Positions 14,827 to 22,362 of a DNA stretch of 38,419 nucleotides are shown here, one piece after another. The stretch is from Eshraghiella sp964441705 (GTDB lineage: Bacteria > Bacillota > Clostridia > Lachnospirales > Lachnospiraceae): positions 1-38,419 of the forward strand of contig CAYTWF010000026.1 in assembly GCA_964441705.1 (NCBI GenBank), read 5' to 3'. The position numbers and the translations under genes were made by a program. Each line of letters opens with the position of its first letter. Position 1 is the first letter of the stretch. The notes beneath the pieces are model-generated. The model had not been told where the DNA came from. It ran no database searches and saw nothing but the letters and a program-made list of their open reading frames with translations.

Positions 14827-15461
14827 TGAAGAATGTGTCACTTCAAATAGGAAAATCAAAGCTTCTGAATAATATCAATCTTGCATTGACAAGTGGAAAT
14901 ATATATGGATTCAGAGGAAGAAATGGTTCTGGGAAAACGGTGCTACTTAAGTGCATATGCGGATTTATGAAGCCAACAGAAGGTACAATAGCTGTTAATA
15001 ACAGACAGATTGGAAAAGATATGGACTTTCTTCCAGCTGCGGGAATTATTATCGAAGAGCCAGGTTTTTTTTCATACTATAGTGGATATCAGAATCTTAA
15101 GCTTCTTGCAGGGATAAAAGACATTGCAGGGGATGGAGATATTAAGAGTGCAATGAGAATGTCAGGACTGGACCCCGATATGAAAAAGCATGTTGGAAAA
15201 TACAGTCTGGGAATGAGACAGCGTCTCGCTATAGCGCAGGCGGTTATGGAAAAACCGGAAATATTGATTCTTGATGAGCCAACCAATGGTCTTGATGAGG
15301 ATGGAATCCAGTGGCTTAGACAATTCCTTCTTGAACAGAAGGCAGAGGGCAGACTTATACTTATTGCTTCACACTCAAGAGAGGATGTGGATTTGCTTTG
15401 TGACAGGGTTTGGAGAATGGAAAAGGGTGTGTTGACCTGTGAGGTTAATCAAGATTGTTGA
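14811..15461 (+). CDS. ABC transporter ATPase with E-loop (LanF/BcrA-like), unit 1
   Basis: 216-aa cytoplasmic ATPase that powers the two permeases. Walker A is GRNGSGKT (36-43), the signature is YSLGMRQRLAIAQA, Walker B is ILILDEPTNGLDEDG and the H-loop is ASHSRED. The Q-loop position reads IIIEEPGFFSYYSG (E82/E83), with Glu in place of Gln. This E-loop has been described for LanF lantibiotic-immunity ATPases and is also found in BcrA-like proteins. The start is the ATG at 14811 with AGGAG 6 nt upstream, inside the preceding permease gene; an earlier in-frame ATG at 14781 lacks a good ribosome site. The domain ends after the H-loop with no C-terminal extension. Confidence 0.92.
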   Translation: MQKIIVKNVSLQIGKSKLLNNINLALTSGNIYGFRGRNGSGKTVLLKCICGFMKPTEGTIAVNNRQIGKDMDFLPAAGIIIEEPGFFSYYSGYQNLKLLAGIKDIAGDGDIKSAMRMSGLDPDMKKHVGKYSLGMRQRLAIAQAVMEKPEILILDEPTNGLDEDGIQWLRQFLLEQKAEGRLILIASHSREDVDLLCDRVWRMEKGVLTCEVNQDC

Positions 15462-15493
15462 TTATATATCATAAAAAAGAGAGAGGTATTTGA

Positions 15494-16711
15494 ATGAAGA
15501 AAAGATTTCTTACCGTTATAGTATTATTTGCGTCATTAAGCTTATGTGGGTGCAATAGCAGTACAGATACGTCTGTTACAGTTAAATGGGAGAAAGATAA
15601 TTATCAGCAGGAATGTGACACCATTAAGAACAAGGAATATACAAATATTTCTTTTGATGATTGTGTTTTTGAACAATTCCCGGATATAACTGAATTTACA
15701 GAGCTTACACCTGAGGAAAGCACAATTACACCTCAGATGGCTGTTGATGAATTAACTAAAGAGATAACCAGATTAAAGCTTTCTGACGAATATCCACCGG
15801 ATAAGACAATACGTGTTATTGGCGATAAAATTGTATACGACAATGAGGACAATCCGGAGGAACAGAATTATGCTCTTGCAGTTGACTGCATGGATAGTGC
15901 AACAGGAAATGGCTTCTATATTGCAGAAGATAAGATATGCTGCATTATGGGAAAATATGGCTTTGGAAGACTTGTTGATGGAAGATTAGGCTATTATCTT
16001 GAAAAAAATAAGAATTTGTCAATGGATGCTGAGGCTTCATTATCATATTTGGAGGATGAATATCCGATTACCAGGACATACAAATATGAGGATATAGATG
16101 ATACGGAAAATACCATGCTGGACGATTCCAAGCTTTCCATTAAGGATGCAGCTGATATGGCAGTCAAATATATCGAAGCTGGCAATCCTTATCCTGTAGC
16201 TGATGGAGTAAGCGCGATAGCGACAGAGGTTCAGGTGCTGGAATGTGATGGTCGCTGTGCATATGAGGTATATATAGCAAGACAATACAATAACATACCA
16301 TTTTCAGCTGCAAAATTTGGCAATTTCAGGACTGAGGCAGGGTCAGCATATTCCATTAATGAGGATATTATCAGAGTATATATAGCAGATTCTCTTGGCG
16401 TGTGTGCATATGACGGTGATAACGCATCGGAACCATTGATAGAAGCCGAAAAGCATAATTCAAGTATGATTTCACTAGAAAATGCAGCGGATATTGCCTC
16501 TGAAGCAATGGGTCCGGAGCTGAAGCTGAATTTTACCAGAGTGGGCTTAAGGTACATAAAGCTTATTAGTACAGCTGAAGAAAATGACAATGGGACGTGC
16601 AAGGCTTGCTGGATGTTTAGAGGAACAAATAATTCTAATACAGAGTACGCATCGGTGTATGTTGATGCTGTAACGGGAGAAGTCTATTTCAGGTTTACAG
16701 ATTGGAGTTAG
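15494..16711 (+). CDS. Predicted lipoprotein of immunity-type ABC cassette, unit 2
   Basis: 405-aa exported protein. A signal peptide with lipobox LCGC (MKKRFLTVIVLFASLSLCGC) predicts lipidation at C20. The mature part is acidic. Its second half (from about 215: KLSIKDAADMAVKYIEAGNP, then AYEVYIARQYNNIPFSAAKF, ending in VYVDAVTGEVYFRF) aligns with the unit 1 lipoprotein and is PepSY-like in its terminal strands. GAGAGG lies 7 nt before the ATG. It begins 32 bp after the unit 1 ATPase with no terminator between, so both cassettes are probably one transcript. Substrate capture or sensing outside the membrane is inferred. Confidence 0.8.
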   Translation: MKKRFLTVIVLFASLSLCGCNSSTDTSVTVKWEKDNYQQECDTIKNKEYTNISFDDCVFEQFPDITEFTELTPEESTITPQMAVDELTKEITRLKLSDEYPPDKTIRVIGDKIVYDNEDNPEEQNYALAVDCMDSATGNGFYIAEDKICCIMGKYGFGRLVDGRLGYYLEKNKNLSMDAEASLSYLEDEYPITRTYKYEDIDDTENTMLDDSKLSIKDAADMAVKYIEAGNPYPVADGVSAIATEVQVLECDGRCAYEVYIARQYNNIPFSAAKFGNFRTEAGSAYSINEDIIRVYIADSLGVCAYDGDNASEPLIEAEKHNSSMISLENAADIASEAMGPELKLNFTRVGLRYIKLISTAEENDNGTCKACWMFRGTNNSNTEYASVYVDAVTGEVYFRFTDWS

Positions 16712-16715
16712 GTAT

Positions 16716-17564
16716 ATGGGAGCCATTCGTCAGGAAATAATCAAACTGAGATATCCGGCATATGCATTGCTGACTATTATTGGAGTTGTACTGCTGTGCA
16801 TGACTGGAACCGGTTATATAGATACACATGGGAAAGAATATACAATAATGGGCTTGTTGGCTAATATGAAGGCTTTACAGGTGCAGGAAAGCTTGCTTGT
16901 ATCCAACATTGGGGTAATACAGGCAGGAACAGGAACATGGTTTTGCCTGTTCCTGCCTGTTGTAGTATCTGCGGGGTACTTGTTAATCCTGTCATCAGAG
17001 CAGCAGCATAATAATCGTATTTTTATGCTTATGAGAGAGAGAACCAGCAGCTATTGCATTTCCAAGGCAGTATCCCTTGGAATAACGACAGGTGTATTGT
17101 GCTGTATTGGATATGCAGTATTTATGCTGATATGCACAATAGCTTTTCCGGGCCTGTCACGCTTTTCACCTGAGGACAGGCAATATATTTTTATGACTGT
17201 CAATGCATCATCAGTATGGGAGTACATATTGAAAAGTATTGTTGGTATGTTTATTTTTGGGTGGATATGTGCATTGCCCGGATATTTTGTTGGAGGTATA
17301 TTTAATGATAAGTATGCCCTCGTATGCGTTCCAATATTATTAACATATCTATACAATCAATTGATTTTAAAGCTAGTACTGGGAGCTGATTCAGAGCTGG
17401 GCATAAGAATATGTAGTATATTTATGTTTCAGAATGTTTTGCATATGTCAAATCTCACTAATCAGATGGCATCAGTTGGGGTAATTGCGGCATTATGGAT
17501 TATATGTGTGACCATATATATAAGGATGCTTAAAAGCCAGAAAAAAAGAGGGGTGCTGGTATGA
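16716..17564 (+). CDS. ABC-2-type permease, unit 2 first subunit
   Basis: 282-aa integral membrane protein with about six membrane segments. The layout matches the unit 1 protein at 13076: a short cytoplasmic start (RQEIIKLRYPAYALLTIIGV), a first extracytoplasmic loop, then a cluster of segments. The ATG is 4 bp after the lipoprotein stop. The gene ends in an ATGA overlap with the next permease. An unusual perfect 15-bp inverted repeat (16919-16960) is embedded in the coding sequence and encodes the stretch around QAGTGTWFCLFLPVV. Confidence 0.82.
   Translation: MGAIRQEIIKLRYPAYALLTIIGVVLLCMTGTGYIDTHGKEYTIMGLLANMKALQVQESLLVSNIGVIQAGTGTWFCLFLPVVVSAGYLLILSSEQQHNNRIFMLMRERTSSYCISKAVSLGITTGVLCCIGYAVFMLICTIAFPGLSRFSPEDRQYIFMTVNASSVWEYILKSIVGMFIFGWICALPGYFVGGIFNDKYALVCVPILLTYLYNQLILKLVLGADSELGIRICSIFMFQNVLHMSNLTNQMASVGVIAALWIICVTIYIRMLKSQKKRGVLV
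16919..16960. repeat. Perfect 15-bp inverted repeat inside a permease gene
   Basis: ACAGGCAGGAACAGG (16919-16933) is the exact reverse complement of 16946-16960, with a 12-nt loop. It should form a very stable RNA hairpin about 200 nt into the coding sequence. It has no T-tract and does not resemble a terminator. No equivalent is seen at the same place in the paralogous gene of unit 1. Confidence 0.85.
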
Positions 17565-18415
17565 TTAGAACAGCATTAAGAATAGCACTGACAGAATATA
17601 GAAGGTATATACAGAGTACTAAGCTGCTGGTATTTTTCGTGGTTTTCGTTTTTATTCAGACCTTGATTTCCCAGCCGCTTATACAGTGCGCACTTGATAT
17701 GAATAGCAAGCTTTCTTTATTTGAGCCATTTATGGCGTTATGCAGCTCCTGGATTGTAATGCTTGTGGTGCCTTTTGGATTTATAGCTATGACAGCGGAC
17801 TTTCCAAAGGGAGAAGAGATTGACCTGTTTCTTCATGTGAGAACCAATAAGAGAACCTGGGCACTGGGACAGCTTATATTTCTTTTTATATTTGTTATTA
17901 CATATATATTGGCTCTTCTGCTGGTATCCTGCATAATGATTTGTCCTTATTGCAGATGGGATACGGAGTACAGTACAACAATTAAACAATATGCCTTATA
18001 TTTTCCGGAGAAAAGCGGAGGTCTTGTTAACCAGCTTATATCAGGACATTTATATAACCAGCTTAAGCTTATTCCTTCGGTGCTTCATTCCATGGGATTT
18101 ATGGCATTGTATCTTATTATACTTGGACTTGTACTGCTTATTGCAGCTGTTAATAACGTGCGCAAAGCCGGATTGGTTATTAATATTGTGTTGCTGGTAT
18201 TAGGGACAGTAACAAGCTCAATTTCAAGCAAATTAATGTGGTTCTTTCCAATGGCACATACAGTTACATGGATGCATTTTAAGGAGTATCTGCGGCAGCC
18301 TGTTTTTCCAATATGGGGCTCGTATTTGTATTTGGGAGGAATAACTGTTATTCTAATTGTAATTATTATGGTCAGGGCGAGATGCTATCAGGTAGGAACG
18401 GAGAATAATGTATGA
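17561..18415 (+). CDS. ABC-2-type permease, unit 2 second subunit
   Basis: 284-aa integral membrane protein with about six membrane segments, paralogous to the protein at 13981 (shared LFEPFMALC, LYFPEKSGG, LISGHLYNQ and WFFPMA..HF.EY stretches). It starts in the ATGA overlap with the previous gene and ends in an ATGA overlap with the ATPase gene. It probably forms a heterodimer with the preceding permease. Confidence 0.82.
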   Translation: MIRTALRIALTEYRRYIQSTKLLVFFVVFVFIQTLISQPLIQCALDMNSKLSLFEPFMALCSSWIVMLVVPFGFIAMTADFPKGEEIDLFLHVRTNKRTWALGQLIFLFIFVITYILALLLVSCIMICPYCRWDTEYSTTIKQYALYFPEKSGGLVNQLISGHLYNQLKLIPSVLHSMGFMALYLIILGLVLLIAAVNNVRKAGLVINIVLLVLGTVTSSISSKLMWFFPMAHTVTWMHFKEYLRQPVFPIWGSYLYLGGITVILIVIIMVRARCYQVGTENNV

Positions 18416-19077
18416 TAAAAGTGAATGATGTAAGTCTTATACTTAATCACAGGGAAATTCTAAAGTCAATTAATCTGACTATGGAAAATGGGCATATCTA
18501 TGGTCTTGTTGGCAATAACGGAAGTGGTAAGACAATGCTTATGAAGACTATATGTGGTCTAATCAGACCAACATCAGGTGAGGTACTGTGTGATGGAAAG
18601 ATAATTGGCAGAGACGCTGATTATCTTCCTGAAGCTGGGGTTATAATTGAAACACCGGGTTTTATCTCATATTACAGCGGCAGAAAGAATCTGCAGCTTC
18701 TGGCAGGAATAAGGAGACGAATAGATGCTGCAGCTGTTGACAGGGCTATGCTGGAGGTAGGACTTGACCCGGCATCAAGGCTTGCTGTAAAAAAATATAG
18801 TCTTGGAATGAGACAAAGACTTGGAATCGCCCAGGCATTAATGGAAAATCCCCGTTATCTTATACTTGATGAACCAATGAACGGGTTAGATAAAAATGGG
18901 ATTGAAGAAGTAAGAAATTTAATTTTGAAAAAGAAGAAAGCGGGTTGTCTTATAATACTATCTAGTCATAATAAGGAAGATATTGAAGTATTATGCGATA
19001 ATGTATATGAAATGGAAATGGGACATGTAACCATTCAGCGTTGCAAACCATACAGTCCGTTAGGTGGGGACCAGTAG
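18412..19077 (+). CDS. ABC transporter ATPase with E-loop (LanF/BcrA-like), unit 2
   Basis: 221-aa ATPase. Walker A is GNNGSGKT (34-41), the signature is YSLGMRQRLGIAQA, Walker B is YLILDEPMNGLDKNG and the H-loop is SSHNKED. The Q-loop position is VIIETPGFISYYSG with Glu80, the same E-loop variant as in unit 1. It overlaps the permease by ATGA. Its last codons overlap a further ACCATTCAG motif (19030-19038), and a small lipoprotein gene follows after 37 bp. Confidence 0.92.
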   Translation: MIKVNDVSLILNHREILKSINLTMENGHIYGLVGNNGSGKTMLMKTICGLIRPTSGEVLCDGKIIGRDADYLPEAGVIIETPGFISYYSGRKNLQLLAGIRRRIDAAAVDRAMLEVGLDPASRLAVKKYSLGMRQRLGIAQALMENPRYLILDEPMNGLDKNGIEEVRNLILKKKKAGCLIILSSHNKEDIEVLCDNVYEMEMGHVTIQRCKPYSPLGGDQ

Positions 19078-19093
19078 TAGCCAAAAGTATAAT
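19030..19093 (+). promoter_or_regulatory. Possible third LytTR box and promoter before the small lipoprotein
   Basis: An exact ACCATTCAG (19030-19038) and an 8-of-9 copy ACCATACAG (19047-19055) lie in the end of the ATPase gene. TATAAT follows at 19088-19093 with no good -35 17 bp upstream. The two copies start 17 bp apart, not 22, so this is weaker than the other two elements. It may give the last gene extra regulated expression. Confidence 0.3.
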
Positions 19094-19114
19094 AGAATCT
19101 TAGGAGATTTTTAT

Positions 19115-19519
19115 ATGAAAATATTGAAAACTATGTTTTTTATTACAATAACAATTGTAGTACTTACTGCATGTTCTAAGGCGAATGCAGAATATGTGGA
19201 TATATCAGACTGCGCAAGTGGAGCTGTTAGATTTGAATATGGAGATGCCTCGGTGAACTCATCTCTTTCTTCGGAGGATTTAAGTAAAATAAAAGCGATT
19301 ATTAATAATCACGTTATAAAAACAGATTCACCTTCCTGTGGGTTTACGGAAAAGGTATCAATTTTATTGGATGATAAGTACAGCTTTTGCATTGCCAATG
19401 ATACATGTCCAATCATATATTTCCATAATAAAGATAAATATTTATATTTATCAGATAGTGAAAATACGCAATTAAGAGATATTCTCGAAACATATGGATT
19501 TGTATTTCCCTGTGTATAG
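19115..19519 (+). CDS. Small predicted lipoprotein, possibly immunity-related
   Basis: 134-aa exported protein. The signal peptide ends in lipobox LTAC (VVLTACSKANAEY), so C20 should be lipidated. The mature part is about 115 residues, acidic, with five cysteines besides the lipidated one (for example SDCASG, SPSCGF, SFCIAND.CP). No known domain was recognised. The start at 19115 has TAGGAG 8 nt upstream and begins a proper signal peptide; an in-frame ATG at 19064 would bury the signal. As the last gene after two LanFEG-like cassettes, and similar in size to LanI immunity lipoproteins, an immunity role is possible but only by position. It ends 19 bp from the convergent PIG-L gene. Confidence 0.75.
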   Translation: MKILKTMFFITITIVVLTACSKANAEYVDISDCASGAVRFEYGDASVNSSLSSEDLSKIKAIINNHVIKTDSPSCGFTEKVSILLDDKYSFCIANDTCPIIYFHNKDKYLYLSDSENTQLRDILETYGFVFPCV

Positions 19520-19538
19520 ATTTATATCAGCTTGTTTT

Positions 19539-21011
19539 TTATTTCCTTCTCTTTTTCCTGCGTCTTTTAGCAGCCATACGTTTCTGGCGGATTACAAGTG
19601 CCATTATTATGAAAATGATAATTACAGCTGCAATTACAATTATTATTGTTATTATAGTGTTGCGTGTATGGGCTTTCTCCCTGTCAGCCTTATGTGCAGC
19701 TTCACTTTCTGCCTCACTTACTGACTGGGCTTCTGACTGGGCCTCGGACTGTGCAATTGATTCTGCTATGGACTGTGATTCGGCCTCCCGGGAAGCCTCC
19801 TCCTCGGCTATTCGCTGCTGTTCCTCATAGGTAGTAACATTTTCAAGCATATCATTGCCTGTATCAACACCAACGGTGGTTCGGTACAGACCGAAGTCGG
19901 CACAGCTGTATTCATAATCATCTGATACATAGAACCAGCACCACTGCTGTGATACATGCTGAAGATAGCCCTGCTTGGCAACGTCAAGAACCGTCTGACC
20001 ATTAAAATTACTGAGCTGTCTTTGACAGTCAAGAGTTATCTTGTTCTCACCATACAGGTGCAGGTATGTCTTGGGAACATCATATGTACCATACTGCTCT
20101 GCTGATTCAGGATATGCAGTAGAATCATTGCTTATCTCAACAGCCTCACATATGGCGGCAGCAGTAAGTCTGTGACCACCGTGTCCATACTCGCCATTAA
20201 GGTCCTGTCCAACCATTACCAGAGGCTTAAAGCGGCGGATAAGCTCCACCATAAATTCTATAGTATCATCATAATTGTATACGGTTTTGGCGGCTTCAAG
20301 GTCAGCTGCATATATATCATCAAAATCTCCATTAACAGGATAGTTCCTTACACCTACTGTCCACAGACCGTCCAGCTTCTCATGCTCACGGATATTGGCA
20401 CCATTCCAGTAGTTAGTATAGTAGGCTACCTGAACCTTAAGACCAAGCTCTCCGGCGTAGTATGGAATAATTCCGCCAAAGAAAAGCTGTTCGTCATCTG
20501 CATGTGTTGATACCAGCAGAATGTCTGCATTATCACAGGAGGCATTCCAATTCTGTACCCATGAAGGAGTGCTGCCGGTTCCAAGTACATACAGCTTGCA
20601 TATCTTCATTCCATCGGCCACGATCTTCATTGTGGCAGTGGAGGCACTTCCATCAAGACTGACGTATTCATGGAGATATCCATTGGTTCCGCAGGATTTG
20701 TCTGTGCCATTGTAATTAAGTGTCCATGGGGATACTGTCTTGTTATTCCAGCAGATGTACAGACCGCCAATTGGCTCCTGTGCTGTAATTGTAATGGTAT
20801 CACCATTATTAAAGGTTGACATGCTGTTGTAGGATTCGCTGTTCATGTCATATACAGAGGCACCGTTGGAATTGGTTATTACAGTCTCAAGGACTGCGGC
20901 CTCGCCGCTATTGCTGTCCTGGGCAGATATCACGTTAGGGACAGCAGCTGATAAGAATACAGCCAGAAGTGAGGCTGCAATATGTAACAGGGTTTTAGTT
21001 ATTCTTTTCAA
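19539..21011 (-). CDS. Secreted, membrane-anchored PIG-L-family deacetylase
   Basis: 490-aa exported protein. The signal peptide (residues 1-30, cleavage near ISA-QD) is followed by a beta-rich domain (about 35-145). A PIG-L/LmbE-type catalytic domain starts at about 160: the metal motif HADDE (170-174) replaces the usual HPDDE, and a second cluster GHGGHR follows near 278. Family members deacetylate N-acetylglucosaminyl groups using Zn. Next come a Ser/Glu/Ala-rich linker (about 400-445), one membrane segment (ITIIIVIAAVIIIFIIMALV) and a very basic tail (KRRRKKRRK). The start is TTG at 21011, because stops lie directly upstream in frame and the signal peptide begins here; GGAG lies about 11 nt upstream. 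The substrate is probably a surface glycan (inferred). Confidence 0.82.
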   Translation of the reverse strand: MKRITKTLLHIAASLLAVFLSAAVPNVISAQDSNSGEAAVLETVITNSNGASVYDMNSESYNSMSTFNNGDTITITAQEPIGGLYICWNNKTVSPWTLNYNGTDKSCGTNGYLHEYVSLDGSASTATMKIVADGMKICKLYVLGTGSTPSWVQNWNASCDNADILLVSTHADDEQLFFGGIIPYYAGELGLKVQVAYYTNYWNGANIREHEKLDGLWTVGVRNYPVNGDFDDIYAADLEAAKTVYNYDDTIEFMVELIRRFKPLVMVGQDLNGEYGHGGHRLTAAAICEAVEISNDSTAYPESAEQYGTYDVPKTYLHLYGENKITLDCQRQLSNFNGQTVLDVAKQGYLQHVSQQWCWFYVSDDYEYSCADFGLYRTTVGVDTGNDMLENVTTYEEQQRIAEEEASREAESQSIAESIAQSEAQSEAQSVSEAESEAAHKADREKAHTRNTIITIIIVIAAVIIIFIIMALVIRQKRMAAKRRRKKRRK

Positions 21012-21080
21012 TTATCATTCGCTCCATTGTGTTTTAATATCCATAATATAGCACATCATTCTTTTTCTTGCAAAAAAATA

Positions 21081-21109
21081 TTGTTTTATCCTGTCTAAAA
21101 GAATATACT
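21081..21109 (+). promoter_or_regulatory. sigma-A promoter of the aminotransferase pair
   Basis: TTGTTT (21081-21086), 17-bp spacer, TATACT (21104-21109). The leader to the ATG at 21156 is about 40 nt and contains a small hairpin. Confidence 0.6.
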
Positions 21110-21124
21110 GTAAAAAAGTAATCC

Positions 21125-21138
21125 GACCCGCGAGGGTC
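21125..21138 (+). promoter_or_regulatory. Leader hairpin with GNRA-type tetraloop
   Basis: GACCC (21125-21129) pairs with GGGTC (21134-21138) around the tetraloop GCGA, three bases before the AGGAGG ribosome site (21142-21147). It is GC-rich in an AT-rich leader. No T-tract follows, so it is not a terminator; mRNA stabilisation or a binding site is possible. Confidence 0.5.
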
Positions 21139-21155
21139 TGTCAGGAGGAAGATAT

Positions 21156-22349
21156 ATGATATCAGAGAAGATGGTAGGACTCGTCAATAATAACTCAGTT
21201 ATAAGAGCTATGTTTGAGGAGGGTAAGAGACTTGCAGGAATATACGGTGCAGAGAACGTATTTGATTTCAGCCTTGGTAATCCTAACGTACCGGCGCCTG
21301 CACAGGTTAATGAAGCAATTAAGGCAATTGTGGATGAGGAGAATTCGGTGGCAGTTCATGGATATATGAGCAATGCCGGATATGAAGATGTTCGTGACGC
21401 AATTGCTTCTTCAATTAATAGAAGATTCGGAACACATTTTAATCAGAGCAACATTCTTATGACAGTTGGTGCAGCAGGTGGAATTAATGTTCTTTTTAAG
21501 GCATTGCTTAATCCTGGTGATGAGGTAATGGCATTTGCTCCATATTTTGTTGAGTATCGTTCATATGCTGCCAATGCAGATGCCACTCTTGTTGAGGTAG
21601 CTCCGGATACTACAACCTTCCAGCCTAATCTGGAGAAGTTTGAGGAGCTGATTACACCTAAGACAAGAGCAGTTATTATTAACACTCCGAATAATCCAAC
21701 AGGTGTTGTATATTCAGAGGACACACTTAAGAGGATGGCAGCAATTCTGGAGAAGAAGCAGAAGGAATATAATACTGTAATCGTTCTTTTCTCAGATGAG
21801 CCATACAGAGAGCTTGCATATGATGGAGTTGTTGTTCCTTATGTTACAAAGTATTATGCCAATACAGTAATTGGTTATTCATACAGTAAGTCATTGTCAC
21901 TTCCGGGAGAGCGAATTGGTTACCTTGTAATTCCTGATGAGCTGGATGATAGTGAGACAATTAAGAGCGCATGCAGCATTGCTACAAGAATTCTTGGATT
22001 TGTTAATGCACCATCACTTATGCAGAGGGTGGTTGGAAGATGCGTGGATGTAGATGTAGCTGACAATATTGCCATATATAATAAGAACAGAGAGGCTTTA
22101 TATAAGGGCTTAAAGGACCTTGGCTTTGAGTGCATCAAACCGGAGGGAGCATTCTATCTTTTTGTTAAGACACCAGTGTCAGACAAGGAATTCTGTGATA
22201 TCGCCAAGAAGCATAATGTGCTTGTTGTACCGGGAAGCTCATTTGCGTGTCCGGGATATGTAAGAATTGCATATTGTGTATCATATGATACCATAATTAA
22301 TTCACTCCCTAAGTTCAGAGAGATTGCTTCTGAGCTTGGACTTGTGTAG
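21156..22349 (+). CDS. PLP-dependent aminotransferase, class I/II (AspB-like)
   Basis: 397-aa fold-type I aminotransferase. The PLP lysine is in IGYSYSKSLSLPGERIGYL, the cofactor-ring aspartate/tyrosine segment is LFSDEPYRELAYDG, and NTPNNPTGVVYSE is the substrate-side NPTG loop. The N-terminal FDFSLGNPNVPAP is typical of the AspC/alanine aminotransferase group. AGGAGG lies at a good distance before the ATG. The gene is followed 13 bp later by hisC, suggesting linked amino acid metabolism. The amino donor and acceptor cannot be told from sequence. Confidence 0.9.
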   Translation: MISEKMVGLVNNNSVIRAMFEEGKRLAGIYGAENVFDFSLGNPNVPAPAQVNEAIKAIVDEENSVAVHGYMSNAGYEDVRDAIASSINRRFGTHFNQSNILMTVGAAGGINVLFKALLNPGDEVMAFAPYFVEYRSYAANADATLVEVAPDTTTFQPNLEKFEELITPKTRAVIINTPNNPTGVVYSEDTLKRMAAILEKKQKEYNTVIVLFSDEPYRELAYDGVVVPYVTKYYANTVIGYSYSKSLSLPGERIGYLVIPDELDDSETIKSACSIATRILGFVNAPSLMQRVVGRCVDVDVADNIAIYNKNREALYKGLKDLGFECIKPEGAFYLFVKTPVSDKEFCDIAKKHNVLVVPGSSFACPGYVRIAYCVSYDTIINSLPKFREIASELGLV

Positions 22350-22362
22350 CAGGTGAATGCAT

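Larger units (their letters stand above)
11908..19077 (+). repeat. Tandem duplication of a four-gene lipoprotein-permease-permease-ATPase cassette
   Basis: Unit 1 (11908-15461) and unit 2 (15494-19077) have the same gene order and near-equal gene sizes: lipoprotein 384/405 aa, first permease 301/282, second permease 281/284, ATPase 216/221. The second permeases share YFPEKSG..V..LISG..YNQ and WFFP....HF.EY; the ATPases share the PGF.SYYSG..NL.LLAGI and SLGMRQRL stretches. The units have diverged too far to be a recent copy, yet neither shows a broken gene. Confidence 0.85.

Noticed and set aside
6722..19540. Bacteriocin or lantibiotic precursor or biosynthesis gene near the immunity-like cassettes
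   Set aside because: No short ORF with a leader/double-Gly pattern and no LanB, LanC, LanM or peptidase-transporter gene was found in the gaps, which are small.
19718..19800. Tandem repeat or CRISPR-like array
   Set aside because: The repeats encode the Ser/Glu/Ala-rich linker of the PIG-L protein; they are short, irregular and in frame.
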